A stretch of DNA of 64,000 nucleotides, from positions 1-64,000 of the forward strand of contig PHEB01000002.1 in assembly GCA_002842735.1 (NCBI GenBank), written 5' to 3'. The notes under the pieces are model-generated. The model ran no database searches. It was not told the DNA's origin and worked only from the letters and a program-made list of their open reading frames with translations. Made by a program: the position numbers and the translations under genes. Origin of the DNA: Alphaproteobacteria bacterium HGW-Alphaproteobacteria-7 (lineage in GTDB: Bacteria > Pseudomonadota > Alphaproteobacteria > Sphingomonadales > Sphingomonadaceae). Positions 1-7,908 of the stretch are shown here, one piece after another. Position 1 is the first letter of the stretch. Each line of letters opens with the position of its first letter.

Positions 1-134
1 CAATGACCTTCACAGCCTTGACATCGCCGGTCAGCGTGATCGGCTGATCACTTGTCTGCGCAAAAAGCGGCATGGCGGGCAGCGTCAATGCTGCTGCCGC
101 TAGCGCGATTATCAATTTCTTGTTGATATTCATT
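1..134 (-). CDS. Exported protein, N-terminal fragment
   Basis: The visible part encodes about 44 residues and runs off the window edge. It opens with a classical signal peptide: MNINKK, a hydrophobic Ala/Leu stretch, then a likely cleavage site after LPAMPLFAQ. The mature part begins TSDQPITLTGDVKAV. It lies 43 bp downstream of the DUF11-like exported protein on the same strand, so the two are probably co-transcribed and may act together at the cell surface. That is inference, because too little is visible to name a family. Confidence 0.6.
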
Positions 135-177
135 ATGATGCCTTCGTTCTTCATCATGGTTTTGGTGTTTCCCGCGA

Positions 178-1170
178 TCAGTCGATCACGACGTCAAAGG
201 TGATGGTGTGGTTGGTGTCCCCGGTGATATCGCCAAGATTGACCGCGATACCCGCAGCATCCGATGCAGCTCCGGTATCGCCATCTTCGGCATCGCTTAA
301 CGCGGCGCTATCAAGAGTGAGGGTGCCGGGCGCGTAGGTCGTGCCATCTGGAATGGCGTCGGTTACGACCAAGTCATTCACAGTGCCGCTGCCTGTAACC
401 CGGGCAAGGATGGTAAAGGTGGCAATTGCTCCGGGCACTGCGCTGGTTCCGCCGAACGGATCGCGCAAGCTGACCGACTTGATCAGTTCCGCGTTGGCGA
501 CCCCAGCGATAAGCGTGCTGCGTGCCGTGGCCAGCGCACCAGTGGTTCCGACAATCGCATCGCTGCCATCAACGCCGGCGCCAGCAAACACGGTACCGGA
601 CGCCCCGCTGCCGGTCACGGCTTCGGCGGTCAGTTCGATATTGCTGGTCTGAGTGTCGCTGATCCCGGCAGGCACGGTGACCAGCACGAACACCGTCAGC
701 GTCGCATCGGCTGCGAGCACGGCGGTGGTCTGCGGCGCGGTGAGGATTGCGTCGACCCCGGCATCATAAGTGCCATTGCCATTGCTATCGATTGCGATGC
801 TCTGAAACGTAGTATCGAAATCATTGCCTGCTACCGCGGGATTGGCAAGCAGCCGGAACGCTTCGGGGCCGTTACCCAGATTGGTTAGCTCAAAGGTCAA
901 TACGGTCTGACCCGGTCCGGTCGTGATCGGGCCGGGGTCGAGCGAGGTCAGCGTGAGATCGAGCAATTCATCAACGCGCACGGTGACGGTGTTGGAATTG
1001 ATCGTGCGCGGGCCAGCACCATCATCGTAGCTGGCGACCGCCGTATTCTTGATCAGCGTGCCAGCGGTCACACCGCCTGCCATTGCAGGCGCGGACACAA
1101 TCAGGCCACACAGAGCGGCGGCTCCGAAAATCGTAGCTAAGGGCGAGTTAATGCGCAGTTCCGTTTTCAT
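178..1170 (-). CDS. DUF11-type exported repeat protein
   Basis: This 330-residue protein starts with a signal peptide (a basic start, then a hydrophobic segment ending near SAPAMA). The rest is a Thr/Asp/Gly-rich beta-sandwich sequence. The first half contains segments such as TGPGQTVLTFELTNLGNGPE, and the last 90 residues resemble a DUF11 domain (ATFTILARVTGSG, VTDAIPDGTTYAPGTLTLD). Such proteins are usually secreted or surface-exposed. No catalytic motif or membrane anchor is visible. The downstream gene on the same strand also encodes an exported protein, suggesting a small surface-protein operon that continues outside the window. The domain call is fairly secure; the role is unknown. Confidence 0.75.
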   Translation of the reverse strand: MKTELRINSPLATIFGAAALCGLIVSAPAMAGGVTAGTLIKNTAVASYDDGAGPRTINSNTVTVRVDELLDLTLTSLDPGPITTGPGQTVLTFELTNLGNGPEAFRLLANPAVAGNDFDTTFQSIAIDSNGNGTYDAGVDAILTAPQTTAVLAADATLTVFVLVTVPAGISDTQTSNIELTAEAVTGSGASGTVFAGAGVDGSDAIVGTTGALATARSTLIAGVANAELIKSVSLRDPFGGTSAVPGAIATFTILARVTGSGTVNDLVVTDAIPDGTTYAPGTLTLDSAALSDAEDGDTGAASDAAGIAVNLGDITGDTNHTITFDVVID

Positions 1171-1334
1171 ACCTGGGGGAATTACGCAGGAATGGTTAGC
1201 ATTCCGTTAGTCATGCTTTTTCAGCACGTGTCTGGCACCACCGAGCACTTCGGCAAACCCAAGATCATAGACAATGAACGCTTAAACGATGTTGGTGGAA
1301 GCGGTCTGCGGCCACCCAACCGACGACAGGCCGG

Positions 1335-1490
1335 TCAGCCCAAAAAAGCAGCCACACCAAGTATCGCGCTGCCGATTAGCACAACCACGAGAAAGTCCAT
1401 CTCCCACCAGCGGCCATCTTGAGCCTCGCGCGATTTAATGCCGAGCAGGCGAGCAATCGTACTGCGAAGGTTATAAAGCAGCTTATCCAT
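1335..1490 (-). CDS. Small single-pass membrane protein, hypothetical
   Basis: This 51-residue reading frame begins MDKLLYNLRS. It has a basic, amphipathic first half and one hydrophobic segment near the C-terminus (about residues 34-50, FLVVVLIGSAILGVAAF). The frame stays open 27 codons further upstream, but those residues look non-coding. The ribosome binding site is weak (GGTTGG about 12 bases upstream). I recognise no family. It could be a small tail-anchored protein of the island or a chance frame. Confidence 0.35.
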   Translation of the reverse strand: MDKLLYNLRSTIARLLGIKSREAQDGRWWEMDFLVVVLIGSAILGVAAFLG

Positions 1491-1985
1491 TGTACTAGCA
1501 TAGACCAACCTGGCGTCGCAGGGCAGACCAAAATCGCCAAGTGCGACCGAATTGAGCTGTAGCGAAAGCATATTTCAAGCAACAGAACGTGACACGCGTC
1601 TCGGCTTACCTGTGTTCCTGACCAACACCGTTTGGATTGGTAACGGTATGGAGCCGTCCATGCGCACGCTTGTACCCGCGCTCCGCAGTGACCGGCGCAT
1701 CAGGGACTGGAGGTGCTCAAGCGCCGCTCGAGCTTGACCAAGGCTCGCAATTGGAAACCGGCGCGATGAACAAACAAACTCAAAAGTTCCAAACGCGAGG
1801 CAATGTAGATTGCATTGACCAGAGGGTTTTCAGAGCGCTGGATCCAGATGCGAGGTGAGGTCACCCTGCTCCCGTTTGCCTGCGCTACTCCGCAATGGAC
1901 CCTGAATGACTCAAGAATCTCGATGGGGGCCAAAGGTTCGATTCACATCGAGCTAAACAACGAGCAATATACACGGGTGGTTAAC
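1491..1985. other. Gene-poor stretch, nothing recognised
   Basis: About 495 bases without a convincing gene. A 77-codon minus-strand frame (1700-1933, TTG start) is open but has no clear ribosome binding site and no family I recognise. The stretch precedes the 3' end of the transposase-like pair. I looked for terminal inverted repeats matching the other side of the pair and saw none. Confidence 0.3.
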
Positions 1986-2897
1986 TTAGACGTTCTGTGA
2001 CCAATCATATTTCAACCTGAGTGCTTCCAGGTCATCGCCAATAACCGAAGGCCAATGTGACACCAGGGTATCAAATATTGTTTCCGCTGAATGTCTCATA
2101 TTATAGCGGCATTCGATTTCAGCGATAAATAACCATAAATTATATTGTGATACTTGCTGATAACCTCTCATAGCTCGCCTTACGACCGCCCAATAAGAAT
2201 CAATATTTCCGGTCGAATAACCTTCCGTGTTGAAGTATCCTTGCGAATGATTGACCGTAATATGGCGAAATCCCAGATCCGCCAGTTTCCTGTATGCAAC
2301 CCAGTCATCCGTCACGACGATGGAATCGGGTGCAACAAACTTCTTGATATTGCGATGAAGAGTTTCGCGCTTTCGATCCGGCACAATTCCGCATAGCACT
2401 TGTCCCTCGCATGCGATCCCCATAACCAACGCGCTATCCAAGTTAGGTGCGCCCGGCTTTCGTATGTGACGGAGGATCACCTCATCGACTTCAACAAGCT
2501 TGCCAGGTCCGCCGAGCTGGGTGGGGCGGTCCCAAGCGGACATGTGGAGGCGGATGCGGTTCGAAAGGCGGTGAGCGCTCTTCGTGCCGAGGCCAAGCTG
2601 CTTGCGAAGAAATGAGGTTCTCACTCCGCTCGATGAATTGGCGAAGAGCAACATGGCGTAGAAACAGGCGCTCAAAGGGATATTGGACCTGTAGAAGGCA
2701 GTCCCCGCCAGAAGAGAAATCTGCTTGCGGCAGGCGTGCTGAAATTTTTTCGCGCCCTTCACTTTCGTCCAGCGACCAAACGAATCACACAGGGGGCATG
2801 GTGTGTGGTCGCCGAATTTTTTCTCGAAGATCCAATTGAGGCATGCCTCCTCATCCGGGAATCGGTGGCAAAATTCGAGTATTCCAGTCCCAGCCAA
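1986..2897 (-). CDS. IS1595/ISXO2-like transposase, second of a tandem pair
   Basis: This 303-residue protein has the ISXO2 layout: an N-terminal zinc ribbon (CPLC at 34-37, then HAC at 54-56 where the family normally has a second CxxC), a helical linker, and a DDE-like domain. The acidic residues visible are D138 in LVEVDE, D197/D198 in VVTDDW and D233 in NIDSYW. The last replaces the usual N-x-I-E-G-F-W. Translation starts at a TTG behind a strong ribosome binding site (AAGGGGA), 15 bp after the preceding related gene stops, so the two are probably translated together. The 3' half is AT-rich (about 37% GC in 2041-2160) while the 5' half is about 60% GC. It may be a working transposase or a domesticated derivative; no terminal repeats were found. 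Confidence 0.75.
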   Translation of the reverse strand: MAGTGILEFCHRFPDEEACLNWIFEKKFGDHTPCPLCDSFGRWTKVKGAKKFQHACRKQISLLAGTAFYRSNIPLSACFYAMLLFANSSSGVRTSFLRKQLGLGTKSAHRLSNRIRLHMSAWDRPTQLGGPGKLVEVDEVILRHIRKPGAPNLDSALVMGIACEGQVLCGIVPDRKRETLHRNIKKFVAPDSIVVTDDWVAYRKLADLGFRHITVNHSQGYFNTEGYSTGNIDSYWAVVRRAMRGYQQVSQYNLWLFIAEIECRYNMRHSAETIFDTLVSHWPSVIGDDLEALRLKYDWSQNV

Positions 2898-2912
2898 TTG
2901 CCTATCCCCTTC

Positions 2913-3881
2913 CTATTGACCGGCGCGCGGAATAAAATTGGCCGCGCGCATCTGTTCAAAAGTCGCCACTGAAAAGAGGGGGAAGTGATCCACCATGTCC
3001 CAAAAGGTATGTGCTGAGTTCGCTCTCCTGTTGTAACGAAATTCATACTCTTTGAGATAAAGCCATGCGTTTCTCAGTCCGACACCTTTAAATTGATCTG
3101 CAAAACTAAGACTAAAATACTGGAATAATCCATTTTTATGATTATTAGTTTCTGAATGATAATAATCTGGTATGAATTCAACTTTATTCGTTCTTGACGT
3201 GTAACCTGTGATGCTACGATGGGTCCAATAGCAATCTGTGATGAATTTCGATCCATCCATTGTCTTATTTTTCAAAACAGGCAGCATATTTTTCTGTCGG
3301 GGCTTAACGATAACAGTGGCATTGGCCTGGTGGTCGTCGCAGAGAATAAGCAACATTGCGCTATTCTGAACATTGGTTTCGCGATTGACGATTCGCAGAA
3401 CCTTCACAAGCTTGATCGCAACCTCATTGCCCGCCCCCCCGAGCTTCTTTCCATGATCAATCGCGGCAAGATGATAACGAATGCGTGAGCTGATCCGGTG
3501 GGCAGTGGGCTGGGACACGCCCAGTTGTCGGGCAAGGAAGGACGAGGAGATGCTTTGGGCGGAATTTGCAAAATGGAGCATGGCATAGAACCACAATTGC
3601 ACTGGTATATGCGTTCTGGATAATGCCGTCCCCGCCATCGGGGAAATTATCCCCCCGCACGGATGAAAGTAGTGCTTCTGCCAAGCATGTCTGCGCCACC
3701 GCCCGCGTTTGCCACATCTTGGGCAAATCGGATCACCCCCGAATCTCCGACGGAACAGGTATTCGAGGCACGCATCGTCGTTGGGAAAAACTTCAAAGAA
3801 TGCCTGCAAGCTCGTGCCATGAAAGCCCGGCCTCGCAGACTGGTACTGAGAGGGGGGATACCCCAGGTCAAAGATAGCCAT
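2913..3881 (-). CDS. IS1595/ISXO2-like protein lacking the first catalytic Asp
   Basis: This 322-residue paralogue of the downstream gene has the same zinc ribbon variant (CPRC at 53-56, HPC at 73-75) and the linker motif FYAMLHFANS. At the first catalytic position the family GGxGxxVEVDE reads GGAGNEVAIKLVK, so Asp is replaced by Lys (about K157). D216 in FITDCYW remains; the third acidic residue is absent (TNNHKNGLF). It is therefore probably inactive as a transposase. The start is an ATG with AAGGAAG 7 bases upstream. GC content drops from about 57% in the 5' part to about 35% in 3061-3240. It may be a decayed copy or a dedicated DNA-binding partner of the second protein. Confidence 0.7.
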   Translation of the reverse strand: MAIFDLGYPPSQYQSARPGFHGTSLQAFFEVFPNDDACLEYLFRRRFGGDPICPRCGKRGRWRRHAWQKHYFHPCGGIISPMAGTALSRTHIPVQLWFYAMLHFANSAQSISSSFLARQLGVSQPTAHRISSRIRYHLAAIDHGKKLGGAGNEVAIKLVKVLRIVNRETNVQNSAMLLILCDDHQANATVIVKPRQKNMLPVLKNKTMDGSKFITDCYWTHRSITGYTSRTNKVEFIPDYYHSETNNHKNGLFQYFSLSFADQFKGVGLRNAWLYLKEYEFRYNRRANSAHTFWDMVDHFPLFSVATFEQMRAANFIPRAGQ

Positions 3882-3968
3882 TTACGCTTCCTTGCAACGC
3901 AGGAAAACCGGGTCAATCGTTAAGCGGGATCGCATTGGGCCACTTGGTCGCCTGCGCTGGCTGTTTGG

Positions 3969-4160
3969 TCACTGCATTCGATGGGTTGGGTTGAGGGCAA
4001 ACCTGTTTGGCTGGGCTGTCCGTAATTTGCAGATGTATCCGAGGGGCGAAAGGCCCTTGTGCCTCTTCAGCCGCCGCCAGTAATTGCAGGTGTTGATGAA
4101 GTCATGGAGGTGGGCTTCCAGGTGCTGGTGACTGTAACAGCGGTAGCCTGAACAATGAAT
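3969..4160 (-). pseudogene. IS481-type transposase, C-terminal remnant
   Basis: The translated minus strand reads CYSHQHLEAHLHDF, then INTCNYWRRLKRHKGLSP, then GYICKLRTAQPNRFALNP. This follows the conserved end of IS481-family integrase-core transposases (ARRLKTLKGLTPYE followed by the EPDRF/NP ending). Only about the last 60 residues remain. Upstream sequence is not recognisable as the rest of the gene, and no start codon belongs to it. It is a dead fragment marking an old insertion in the island. Confidence 0.65.
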
Positions 4161-4268
4161 TGAGGGGCCTGATTCGCGCGCATTGGAGAGTGTCCGCCTT
4201 CTGTGTAACTGGGATTTTGTTAGCGTCTGAGGGACATGCGTCATACGAATTTGTCGGGCGACTTCGCG

Positions 4269-4467
4269 CTAATCAGCTCGCCGAGTTTCGAGCTGAGGCG
4301 TCAGGTGGGAGCCGTTGCGACGGCCTCGTCCAAAATCGCTTTTTGTGACGAGCTCACCGAGAACTTGCTGAAAGGTAGAATGTTCTGCATTGCGCTGGCG
4401 CTCTTCGAGCGCGGCCATATAGTCATCGCGCCGCTCCACAGGGACGATCGTCCACGGATGCGCTCGT
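4269..4467 (-). pseudogene. Fic/DOC family protein, C-terminal remnant
   Basis: A minus-strand frame reads HPWTIVPVERRDDYMAALEE followed by a stretch ending in VLGELV. This matches the end of Fic-domain AMP-transferases, where a W-T-x-x-P-V-E-R-R-x-x-Y-x-x-A-L-E segment follows the catalytic loop. The catalytic HPFxxGNGR motif is not visible upstream; the frame is broken by a TGA about five codons before HPW and shifts. The call is from family memory and the fragment is short. It would be the remnant of a toxin-like or effector-like gene in the island. Confidence 0.5.
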
Positions 4468-4756
4468 GCACCTCAAGCGCATACCTGAGCGTCGCCTTGC
4501 TCCTACGGGCTCCACATTCTTAGGAGTTGGAGCCTCCGGCAAACCCGGCGCGGTTCCGACCGCCTGATCTATGTTGGCTTGTTTGGTTCTAGGGCGATGT
4601 AAGATGCCCAAGATGACGCGATTGAGCGATCAGATGACAATGGTCGCCGAGGAGATTTAAAAGGCTGATGAGCTGATAGCCGAAGCGCATCTTCAGCTGG
4701 TCATCGACACGCTGACAATGCGCCACCAGACAAGCAACAAGCCCCTTCGGTGATTT

Positions 4757-5251
4757 TCAGTTTTTCATATGAAATTTCAAGGCTTGCGCGGTGTGGAGCC
4801 AGCCTTTTTCGGTGAGCGTGACAGTTGTGCGCCGTCGGTCCTTGGGGTCCTGCTGCCTTTCGATCAGCTGCATGCCCTCAAGCGCCTGAAGCCATCGCAG
4901 GCCAGTAGTGGAAGGACACGCAGCACCGATACAGGCACTGCTGATCGATATCTCGGTGCCTCTTGCGCGAGACTGATAAAGGTCGAGCATGATGTCCCAT
5001 GCCGGGCTGACTGCAAAGCCAATCATACCAAAGATATCGTCAATATTACGGCGGGCAGAGTAAAGTTTTTTGGCCAAAGCAAGGAGTGTGCTTTCCGACG
5101 GAACCGCCTGCATCTGCTCGTCGGACATGCTTCTTAGCTCGATCGCAAATGCCTCCATCTGCTCGGCAATGGCCAAGCGGCTGTCCGCCGCAATAATTGA
5201 TCCACTTTCTCTTTCGCCGGGACGATAATGCTGCGCAGATTTCGTATCCAA
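4757..5251 (-). CDS. Winged-helix (MarR-like) regulator, island-borne
   Basis: The protein is about 164 residues. Its N-terminal third is helical (LAIAEQMEAFAIELRSMSDE). A winged-helix domain of a type common in sphingomonads follows: ALAKKLYSARRNIDDIFG, then DIMLDLYQSR, SSACIGAACPSTTGLRWLQA and the wing DPKDRRRTTVTLTEKG. A near-perfect ribosome binding site (AAGGAGGTGA) lies just upstream. GTG at 5254 is too close to it, so TTG at 5251 is the better start. It is related to the protein at 7905-8381. It is transcribed away from the accessory cluster, with a 517 bp shared upstream region, and may regulate it. Confidence 0.75.
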   Translation of the reverse strand: MDTKSAQHYRPGERESGSIIAADSRLAIAEQMEAFAIELRSMSDEQMQAVPSESTLLALAKKLYSARRNIDDIFGMIGFAVSPAWDIMLDLYQSRARGTEISISSACIGAACPSTTGLRWLQALEGMQLIERQQDPKDRRRTTVTLTEKGWLHTAQALKFHMKN

Positions 5252-5768
5252 CACGTCACCTCCTTAGCCAATGGCCACCACTCTTGAAATCGAGAGGGTG
5301 TAAACTAACCTTATCTTACCTCACGTTAAACTCTCTCACGGCTTTTGCGTATGCGTATTTTTGCGTATCCTGTCCAGGAGGCCCGGCTAAGTCGATATTG
5401 CTAAACAGCATGGCCGTAAATCTCTTTTAATATAATTGGCAGCGCAATCTTTTGCTCTTTGCAAGTGCATTGAATTTATGGTTGAGCGCAAAATAATTAC
5501 GAAGTTTTGCGATATACGCAGATAGGTTTTTAGGTTTGGTCGACTAGCAAGCAGAACTTTCGTTGCCTTGGCCTTTCATTGAAAGGCGCGCCCATGCGCA
5601 GTGCGTTACAAGCAATTTAATCGGGCAGTGATGTCCCGATAAGGGACAGGACTCGCGTTGCCGGAAGTGAATCCTCCCTCTGCCGCGCCTTCACGTATAG
5701 AAAATTTACCAAACCTTGCACATATCGTTAACCGTAGGATATTGCGCAGCAGGAACTCATGAAAACAT
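5252..5768. promoter_or_regulatory. Divergent intergenic region of the island
   Basis: About 517 bases separate the leftward winged-helix regulator from the rightward accessory cluster. The sequence is AT-richer than its surroundings, for example around 5430-5540, and must hold promoters for both directions. I cannot assign a specific -35/-10 pair or operator with confidence. No gene is visible. Confidence 0.4.
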
Positions 5769-5945
5769 ATGAACGATTCGCGTGCAGATACCAATGTCGG
5801 CGAGCTTGATCTCGCCATTTCATTGACTGAAGCGGCCCTGGCGCAATGCGACAGGGCCGGTCTTATATTTGCGGGCATCGACATCTCTTCTGCGCTTGAT
5901 AAACTGAGGGCGGCAAAAGGAAATATGTCGTCCAGCAAGGATTGA
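5769..5945 (+). CDS. Conserved small protein, 58 residues, unknown function
   Basis: The product is a soluble, mostly helical 58-residue protein: MNDSRADTNVGELDLAISL, then TEAALAQCDRAGL, then IFAGIDISSALDKLRAAKG. The pattern of an acidic amphipathic helix followed by IDISSALDKL is one I associate with small proteins near LuxR-HTH genes in sphingomonads, though I cannot name a family. It ends 36 bp before the membrane-anchored LuxR-HTH gene, so both are probably one transcript. AGGA lies about 14 bases upstream of the ATG, which is a loose spacing. Confidence 0.6.
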   Translation: MNDSRADTNVGELDLAISLTEAALAQCDRAGLIFAGIDISSALDKLRAAKGNMSSSKD

Positions 5946-5981
5946 ATTGCATGGACGGACCCGGCAGCGTAAGCTGCACGG

Positions 5982-6491
5982 ATGGATTCAACTGAAGCAT
6001 TTGCCATCTTTGAATCACTCACTGCGAAGCAGCATGAGGCGCTCGAGCTTGCTTCTTTTCACCTCACCTCCAAGCAGATCGCGCAACAGCTCGGCGTGGC
6101 GCCGGTTACCATTGACAAGCGGATTGAGGCTGTGCGCGCCAAGCTGGGCGCGATTCCGCGGACCAGCCTATTGCGGATGTATGGAGAGTGGCGCGATCAT
6201 GATGATCAAACCATAGGTGATCCAATCATACTAGGCGCTGCCGGGTATTCCGGTTCAGGAAACTCAGGCCAGCCATCCGGTGCGGCGTTCATTTTCGAAG
6301 ATAGCCTGGCCTTCGATGCAAGGGCTGCTTGGGAACGCGGGACCGAATGGCGGCGGCCGGGATTTACACCCTCGGACCTCGGTATTGTTGGCAAGTTGTT
6401 GTTCATGCTTGCAGGAGCTGTCGCCATGTTGATGGTTGCAGTCCTGTCTATGGCGTTTGCCGGTGCTTTGATGTCGATGTTCGCGGCCTGA
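5982..6491 (+). CDS. LuxR-type HTH protein with C-terminal membrane anchor
   Basis: This is a 169-residue protein. Residues about 8-70 form a LuxR/GerE-type helix-turn-helix (LTAKQHEALELASFHLTSKQ, then IAQQLGVAPVTIDKRIEAVR and KLGAIPRTSLLR). A flexible linker follows, then one strongly hydrophobic segment at about residues 137-165 (LLFMLAGAVAMLMVAVLSMA). There is no receiver or autoinducer domain. It is probably a membrane-tethered DNA-binding regulator with the HTH in the cytoplasm. The core gene just outside the island (10813-11574) shares the HTH-then-membrane-segment design. Confidence 0.75.
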   Translation: MDSTEAFAIFESLTAKQHEALELASFHLTSKQIAQQLGVAPVTIDKRIEAVRAKLGAIPRTSLLRMYGEWRDHDDQTIGDPIILGAAGYSGSGNSGQPSGAAFIFEDSLAFDARAAWERGTEWRRPGFTPSDLGIVGKLLFMLAGAVAMLMVAVLSMAFAGALMSMFAA

Positions 6492-6524
6492 TTTACTCCC
6501 GGTCCAGCCACCGAAGGAGAAGTT

Positions 6525-6851
6525 ATGTCACTTACAATGACCGCTGCGACCGCGCGCCTCGTCCGCGAAATGGAAGTTTCCGAGATTGCAATCGCCGATG
6601 CACTCGTTGCCACGAGCGCCCTGATGCACAGCGCTGCACTTGCTCAACGGGAGTTTCCAGAAGCCCCCACCGTAAAAGCGCAATCGGCGCTCATCCACCT
6701 CAACAAGACCTTGACTGGCCTGATTGACGCGCAGACTGAAGCAAAGCGCGTTCACTCCCAGTTGCTCGATATTGCGCGCGTAATGGGCGCAACCGAAGTT
6801 CCATTTTGTCCTGATGTCTCCGCGGAACTTCACCAGCAGCGCGCTGCGTGA
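6525..6851 (+). CDS. Hypothetical helical protein
   Basis: A soluble 108-residue protein predicted to be almost all helical (MTAATARLVREMEVSEIAIA; LIHLNKTLTGLIDAQTEAKR), with alternating Ala/Leu heptads that could form a coiled coil or helical bundle. The gene follows the LuxR-HTH gene by 33 bp behind a GAAGGAGAAG ribosome binding site, so the call as a gene is good. No family is recognised. Its position between two membrane proteins suggests a cytoplasmic partner, which is inference only. Confidence 0.65.
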   Translation: MSLTMTAATARLVREMEVSEIAIADALVATSALMHSAALAQREFPEAPTVKAQSALIHLNKTLTGLIDAQTEAKRVHSQLLDIARVMGATEVPFCPDVSAELHQQRAA

Positions 6852-6889
6852 CTTGTCAATAAGTCGATGAAACGGCATGCAGCCAAGCG

Positions 6890-7330
6890 ATGGTACGATT
6901 TCTTATCCAGGTCGCATTGCTGCTTGCCGTTCTCATCGCCGCCTGGCGGTCCGGAGGGAAGCCTGAACGACATGTTGCAACAATCTACGCGGCGATGCTG
7001 GTCATCGGAAGCCTTTATGATTTTTTTGCCATCCCTCCTCATCAGGCGGATTATGAGCAACTGCATCTTGTACGTTTTTTGCTCGACGCCTTGGCACTCG
7101 TTGCCGTCGTCAGGGTCGCACTTTGCTTTGACCGCTGGTGGACGTTGTGGGTAGGGTCTGCGCAATTGATCGCGGTGATGGCGCACCTGTTGAGGGCGCT
7201 GGAGATGCCGATACCCGCTTTTGCCTACGCGGTAATGGAACGCTGGCCCGTCTGGATCGCGATCCTTCTCACCGGCCTGGGCACATTCCTGCACCGCAGC
7301 CGGGTGCGTGCAACAGCAAACAGCACCTGA
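6890..7330 (+). CDS. Small integral membrane protein, unknown
   Basis: A 146-residue protein with about four or five hydrophobic segments (near residues 4-20, 30-48, 62-80, 86-104 and 116-134) and a short basic tail. It has no signature of a transporter or enzyme that I recognise. It starts 38 bp after the preceding gene and ends next to the RadC-like gene, inside the same rightward run. Part of its 3' region overlaps a possible upstream extension of the RadC frame. Confidence 0.65.
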   Translation: MVRFLIQVALLLAVLIAAWRSGGKPERHVATIYAAMLVIGSLYDFFAIPPHQADYEQLHLVRFLLDALALVAVVRVALCFDRWWTLWVGSAQLIAVMAHLLRALEMPIPAFAYAVMERWPVWIAILLTGLGTFLHRSRVRATANST

Positions 7331-7380
7331 CCAACCTGCTCACGCCGCTCCATGGCCAACCGCATCTGCTTGCCGAGCGG

Positions 7381-7908
7381 TTGCTTTATCGATTCGGGTC
7401 GATCGGGCGTATCGCTCAAGCCACGGACATCGAACTGCGCGCGGTCGCGGACAAAGGCGAGGCGTGGATCGACGCATTCCTGGTTGTTAGGCGAATTATG
7501 CACGACGGCATGCGGGAGGAACTGACCCGGACACCGCTCGGTGCAAATCGGCGTGCCTTGTGCGCCTATTTGCTGGCATCGATGCAAGAGCTTCAAGAAG
7601 AGCGGATGATTGCCATCTTCGCCGACAATCAGGGATTCGTGATCTCCGAAGAAACGATTGCGGAGGGCGGGAGCGGCCATCTGCTGCTTACGCCGCGTCG
7701 CATCTTCGGCAGAGCGATGAAACTCGACGCGGATAGAATTCTGCTTGCGCATAATCACCCCTCAGGCAACGCTCAACCCAGCGTTTTGGACATAACAACC
7801 ACAAAAGCATTGGTGCTTCAGGCCCGAGATCTAGGCCTGTGTATCGAAGACCACCTGATCGTCGGAAGGCGCGAAGTTGTCAGCATGAAAGACAGGGGAT
7901 TGCTGTGA
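7381..7908 (+). CDS. RadC-like JAB-domain protein
   Basis: The C-terminal half is a JAB/MPN domain of the RadC type, with the metal-binding HxH and Ser-Gly of LLAHNHPSG and the later DHLIVGRREVVSMKDRGLL. Upstream is a short HhH-like region (LLYRFGSIGRI). Despite the name, RadC proteins have no established repair role and are frequent on islands. The start is uncertain. Homology appears to begin around 7327, but the only ATG or GTG upstream (7138, 7147) would overlap the membrane protein by about 190 bp, so TTG at 7381 is given as a conservative start. The next gene overlaps its stop by 4 bp. Confidence 0.75.
   Translation: MLYRFGSIGRIAQATDIELRAVADKGEAWIDAFLVVRRIMHDGMREELTRTPLGANRRALCAYLLASMQELQEERMIAIFADNQGFVISEETIAEGGSGHLLLTPRRIFGRAMKLDADRILLAHNHPSGNAQPSVLDITTTKALVLQARDLGLCIEDHLIVGRREVVSMKDRGLL

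Noticed and set aside
1900..3960. Terminal inverted repeats bounding the transposase pair as a standard IS
   Set aside because: I compared the sequence on both sides by eye and found no matching inverted ends or target duplication; a computed search could still find weak ones.
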